From assembly GCA_026874595.1 (NCBI GenBank), contig CM049314.1, positions 17,724,729 through 17,788,728 of the forward strand: a stretch of 64,000 bases of DNA, in the 5' to 3' direction. The translations under genes and the position numbers were made by a program. Each line of letters begins with the position of its first letter. Position 1 is the stretch's first letter. The stretch is from Sipunculus nudus. Its lineage: Eukaryota > Annelida > Sipuncula > Golfingiida > Sipunculidae. Positions 61,341 to 64,000 of the stretch are shown here, piece by piece. The notes under the pieces were generated by a model. It did no database searches, was not told where the DNA came from, and was given only the letters and a program-made list of their open reading frames with translations.

Positions 61341-62602
61341 GTAAATATGATGCACAGTCTCATCAACCCATGTTCTTTAAAAAGAATAATGATGCATCAT
61401 TGAAATATTTAGTACACATCATCCTGTTTGAATGCACACCATGCTGTTTAGTTAAAGAAGACTTTTCCAAAATCAGACACCTATTAACTAAAGATGATTT
61501 CTTAAACCTTTTATAAAAATAGAGAAATATGGTAACCACATTTGCAAACAGGCTGTTCTTTTTTTTATATCTGTATGATTATAATATGGCCCACCAAAAT
61601 AATCCAAACACATTCATACATCTAACAGATAGTCTGACAAATCAGAGTGTCGCAAATTGGTTTTTCAAATATTGAATATTTAACTTCCGCATGGATGAAA
61701 CCAGCCACTGCAGAGTACATGGGTGTTTGTAAACATTGCTCATACATCTGTCACAGGGGCATTATAAGAACTTTTCTGGACAGAAATTACCTAGAGTTCA
61801 TGAATATGTACAAAGAGTGAACCAGAAAACATAAATTCTACAGAAAGAGTAGGAGAATACCTGCTTTCATGAAGAAAATGAACATTCAGGTACTGTAGAC
61901 AATGTTTTATTAGCAAACACTACAGAATGTCCTACATTTTTTCTGGAACTTGTTAAAGGTGCACATTCACCTAAATTTTGAAAAAGAATTGATTTCTGGC
62001 TTCCTCTGTGTATTGATGATCTAAGTGTAAATTTGGTTGTGAAAAGTTATAATAAAGCCTTTGTGAAGGATGTGTGAACTTTTTTTATCAACAACAAGTT
62101 TGTAAACACAACAATGTTGACAAACAGGAAAAACATGTAACTTAAGGTGGTAGATTGCATATATGCGGAGGTAGAAAGGTCACTTGTTGTAAAATTTAAT
62201 TTTTAAAGCTCTGGCTTATCTGTCTTTTTTGCCAGATGCCCTTGATGAATTTGTTTTGATTATTTTGGCGGGCCCGCACGTATTATAAACAGGTTTATGT
62301 TAACAAAACAAGCAGCCTGTGTGCGGTGATATTCACATTTTCTGGCCTACTTAAATTAAAGCTCCAAAGGATTGCCTTTAGTATAAAGGTCGGACAGTCG
62401 ATTGGGCCTCTTTAATATAGAGTAAAATGCAGTTTAGTAACAGGAAGTGTGTTTAAGTGACTGGCATTATTAAATTTGTTCTCTGACTGTTCCCTCTGTA
62501 ATTGAAGCAGTTTAAATCTCACAAAATGGGAACAGAATTTGGAAACTGGTGGAATAACTGGTGATGGAAGAGGTCAAAGTCTTTAACTTTTTTTTTTTTC
62601 AG

Positions 62603-62679
62603 TGAATCTGGAGGTGAATCCTCAGGAAGTTTGGTGGACAACCAGAAATTTATCTGGACACTGTTCTTGATCTCAAAAG
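62603..62679 (+). CDS. RB1: RB1 coding exon 7
   Basis: Acceptor with a 12-T tract (TTTTTTTTTTTTCAG), donor AAAAG|GTAACT; phase 2 to 1. It encodes ESGGESSGSLVDNQKFIWTL followed by FLISKG, aligning with human RB1 LVLKVSWITFLLAKG. Confidence 0.9.
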
Positions 62680-63694
62680 GTAACTTATAAAATTTTGATT
62701 ACTGTGATTGTCATCACTCTTTATTCTGTATGAATTTGATATATTAGGAGAGGTTAGTATTTGTGCATTATGAGAGATCCAGTTTATAACAGGGTATTAT
62801 ATTTATTCATCTTCCTGCTGTCAAGGTACTATATGTTCTCCTTGGCCCCTTGGTTGTTTTGACTGTTAGCTTCTTTATGCAGGAAACTCTTAACATTTTG
62901 AGGGATGAACAGTCATATATATTTTGGTGGTATTCTGAATCAACAAAACTATTAGTCTCTGACACCTTTTAACATGGGGAGGGTAGGGCCATTGGTTTAG
63001 TTAAAAAAAAATAAAAATTTGCACTTTTGAGTGACTGTTTCACAAAGTAACCAAGAGATGCAAGTATATATGTATATATTCTGTGGTTGCCTTTTTATCT
63101 GCTAGTTATAAACACTTGTGATATTCATAAAAGAGGAATTATCACAATATTTATACTTATGTGAATAATAGGCTCCACCGCAAAAGCAAAACAAATGGTA
63201 AAAAATTTATATTATGAATAAATTAGGTCTGTATGTTCAGAGATTGCTATTTCAATGACATCAGCTCCACCAATAATGATTAATAATTTTCATTCGGTCA
63301 GTGTTCCCTTGGGTCCCCATCTTATTTATAAGATTTTGCACATATTAAATAATTGATTTGATTAATTAAAATTAAAAAAAGTCTGTATTTTTTTTCTGGT
63401 GAGATAAAATAAAATGAAACCCTCACGAACCACTGAAATAAATAAAAATCAAGAAATTTTATCCCCGTGAAAATAAAGCCAACCAGTGTGACTGTGATAT
63501 GATACATTTAAAATGAGAAAATGTAAAGTCATTTTTCAGATCTCTAAGGTGTATTTTCTGCTTTCAGTTCTTAAATTATTCAATATCATTAGTAAAAAAA
63601 TATGTTCATCTTGGTATTAGGACAAAAGTTCAAAATTTATGTGAAGGAAGTTTTCATATGATTATAGTTCATGCTGAAATATCCTTTTTTGCAG

Positions 63695-63805
63695 GTGCCT
63701 TATTAGAGAGCACAGCTCAACTAGTCACAGCGCTGTACATTCTCTTGTGCTGTTTTGAATATGTGATGAAAACTACGCCACTCTTTCAGCTCCAGGCACC
63801 GTATG
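63695..63805 (+). CDS. RB1: RB1 coding exon 8 (last in window)
   Basis: Acceptor TTTTTTGCAG, donor TATG|GTGAGT; phase 1 at both ends. It encodes ALLESTAQLVTALYILLCCF, then EYVMKTTPLFQLQAPY, aligning with human RB1 [20 protein letters not shown] and DYFIKLSPPMLLKEPY. The gene continues to the right. Confidence 0.93.
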
Positions 63806-63825
63806 GTGAGTGACAAGGATAAGTT

Positions 63826-64000
63826 ACAAATTATTTTATTGCGGATGCTTGCAAGTGGGAAGTAACAAATTATTTTTAATTATGGATCCTTGTCAGTGTG
63901 AAGTTCAGTGTGAAGTTACAAATTATTTTTAAGTGCAAATCCTTGTCAGTGTGAAGTTACAAATTATTTTAAAGTGTGAATCCTTGTCAGTGTGAAGTTA
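63826..64000 (+). repeat. ~41-bp tandem repeat after RB1 exon 8
   Basis: CCTTGTCAGTGTGAAGTT recurs at 63,888, 63,941 and 63,982 with GTTACAAATTATTTTTAAG between copies. The period is 41 bp, with one copy lengthened by a 12-bp internal duplication. It starts 20 bp after the exon and runs off the window. Confidence 0.9.

Larger units (their letters stand above)
52307..64000 (+). other. RB1: RB1 homologue, 5' part of gene (continues past window)
   Basis: Eight coding exons are visible: 52,307-52,368; 54,318-54,444; 55,199-55,254; 56,220-56,315; 60,197-60,328; 61,293-61,340; 62,603-62,679; 63,695-63,805. All seven complete introns are GT/AG with matching phases, giving 236 codons plus one base. 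The product aligns collinearly with the N-terminal domain of human RB1 (CQGLCIPNSV with [29 protein letters not shown] with RLLKKYDVLFALFSKLER; LFQLQAPY with MLLKEPYK). The last match favours RB1 over the p107/p130 paralogues. The A/B pocket lies beyond the window. Role in other animals: binds and represses E2F-DP and recruits chromatin repressors in the nucleus. Confidence 0.9.

Noticed and set aside
1-64000. CRISPR arrays, operons, prokaryotic elements
   Set aside because: The window is intron-containing animal DNA. The short tandem repeats have no spacer structure of the CRISPR type.

Overview
This is a 64 kb piece of animal nuclear genome. It has spliceosomal introns with GT/AG borders, long (TA)n microsatellites, tandem and mobile repeats, and low coding density. 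Protein similarity shows two genes, both on the + strand. I judged this by reading; no search was run. The intron-rich metazoan gene structure, the divergence of both proteins from their human counterparts, and the repeat types (CA/TA microsatellites, a tRNA-like SINE head, ~136-bp intronic tandem units) suggest a lophotrochozoan, most likely a mollusc. The sequence does not prove that assignment.

Layout. 1-18,704: no convincing protein-coding gene. It is upstream DNA of the first gene, with CpG-containing patches, many (TA)n tracts, and a few strong 5' splice sites that could belong to non-coding first exons (best candidate 16,860-16,960). 18,705-34,753: a BCOR (BCL6 corepressor / PRC1.1 subunit) homologue. 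It has one 4.3-kb coding exon followed by ten smaller coding exons. All splice phases are compatible, and together they predict 2,255 residues ending in an ankyrin block, a PUFD-like domain and a long C-terminal tail. About 34,760-52,100: intergenic and repeat-rich. It holds a tRNA-derived SINE-like head, a terminal-inverted-repeat element, an 815-bp solo LTR nested in foldback-type DNA, and hexamer arrays, but no gene I can support. 52,150-64,000: the promoter and first eight coding exons of a retinoblastoma (RB1) homologue, which runs off the right edge.

Function. In other animals BCOR bridges DNA-bound repressors to the variant Polycomb complex PRC1.1 through its PUFD domain. RB1 restrains E2F-driven transcription. 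Both are nuclear repressors, but nothing here shows a joint mechanism, and their 17.5-kb spacing may be coincidence.

The most unusual observation is in RB1. Two of its eight visible exons have their 3' end and 5' splice site tandemly duplicated into the following intron: a 58-bp unit at 54,410-54,525, and a 32/40-bp array with a 152-bp higher-order period at 60,296-60,660. This creates ready-made competing donor sites. One would insert 24 residues in frame, and another would shift the frame.
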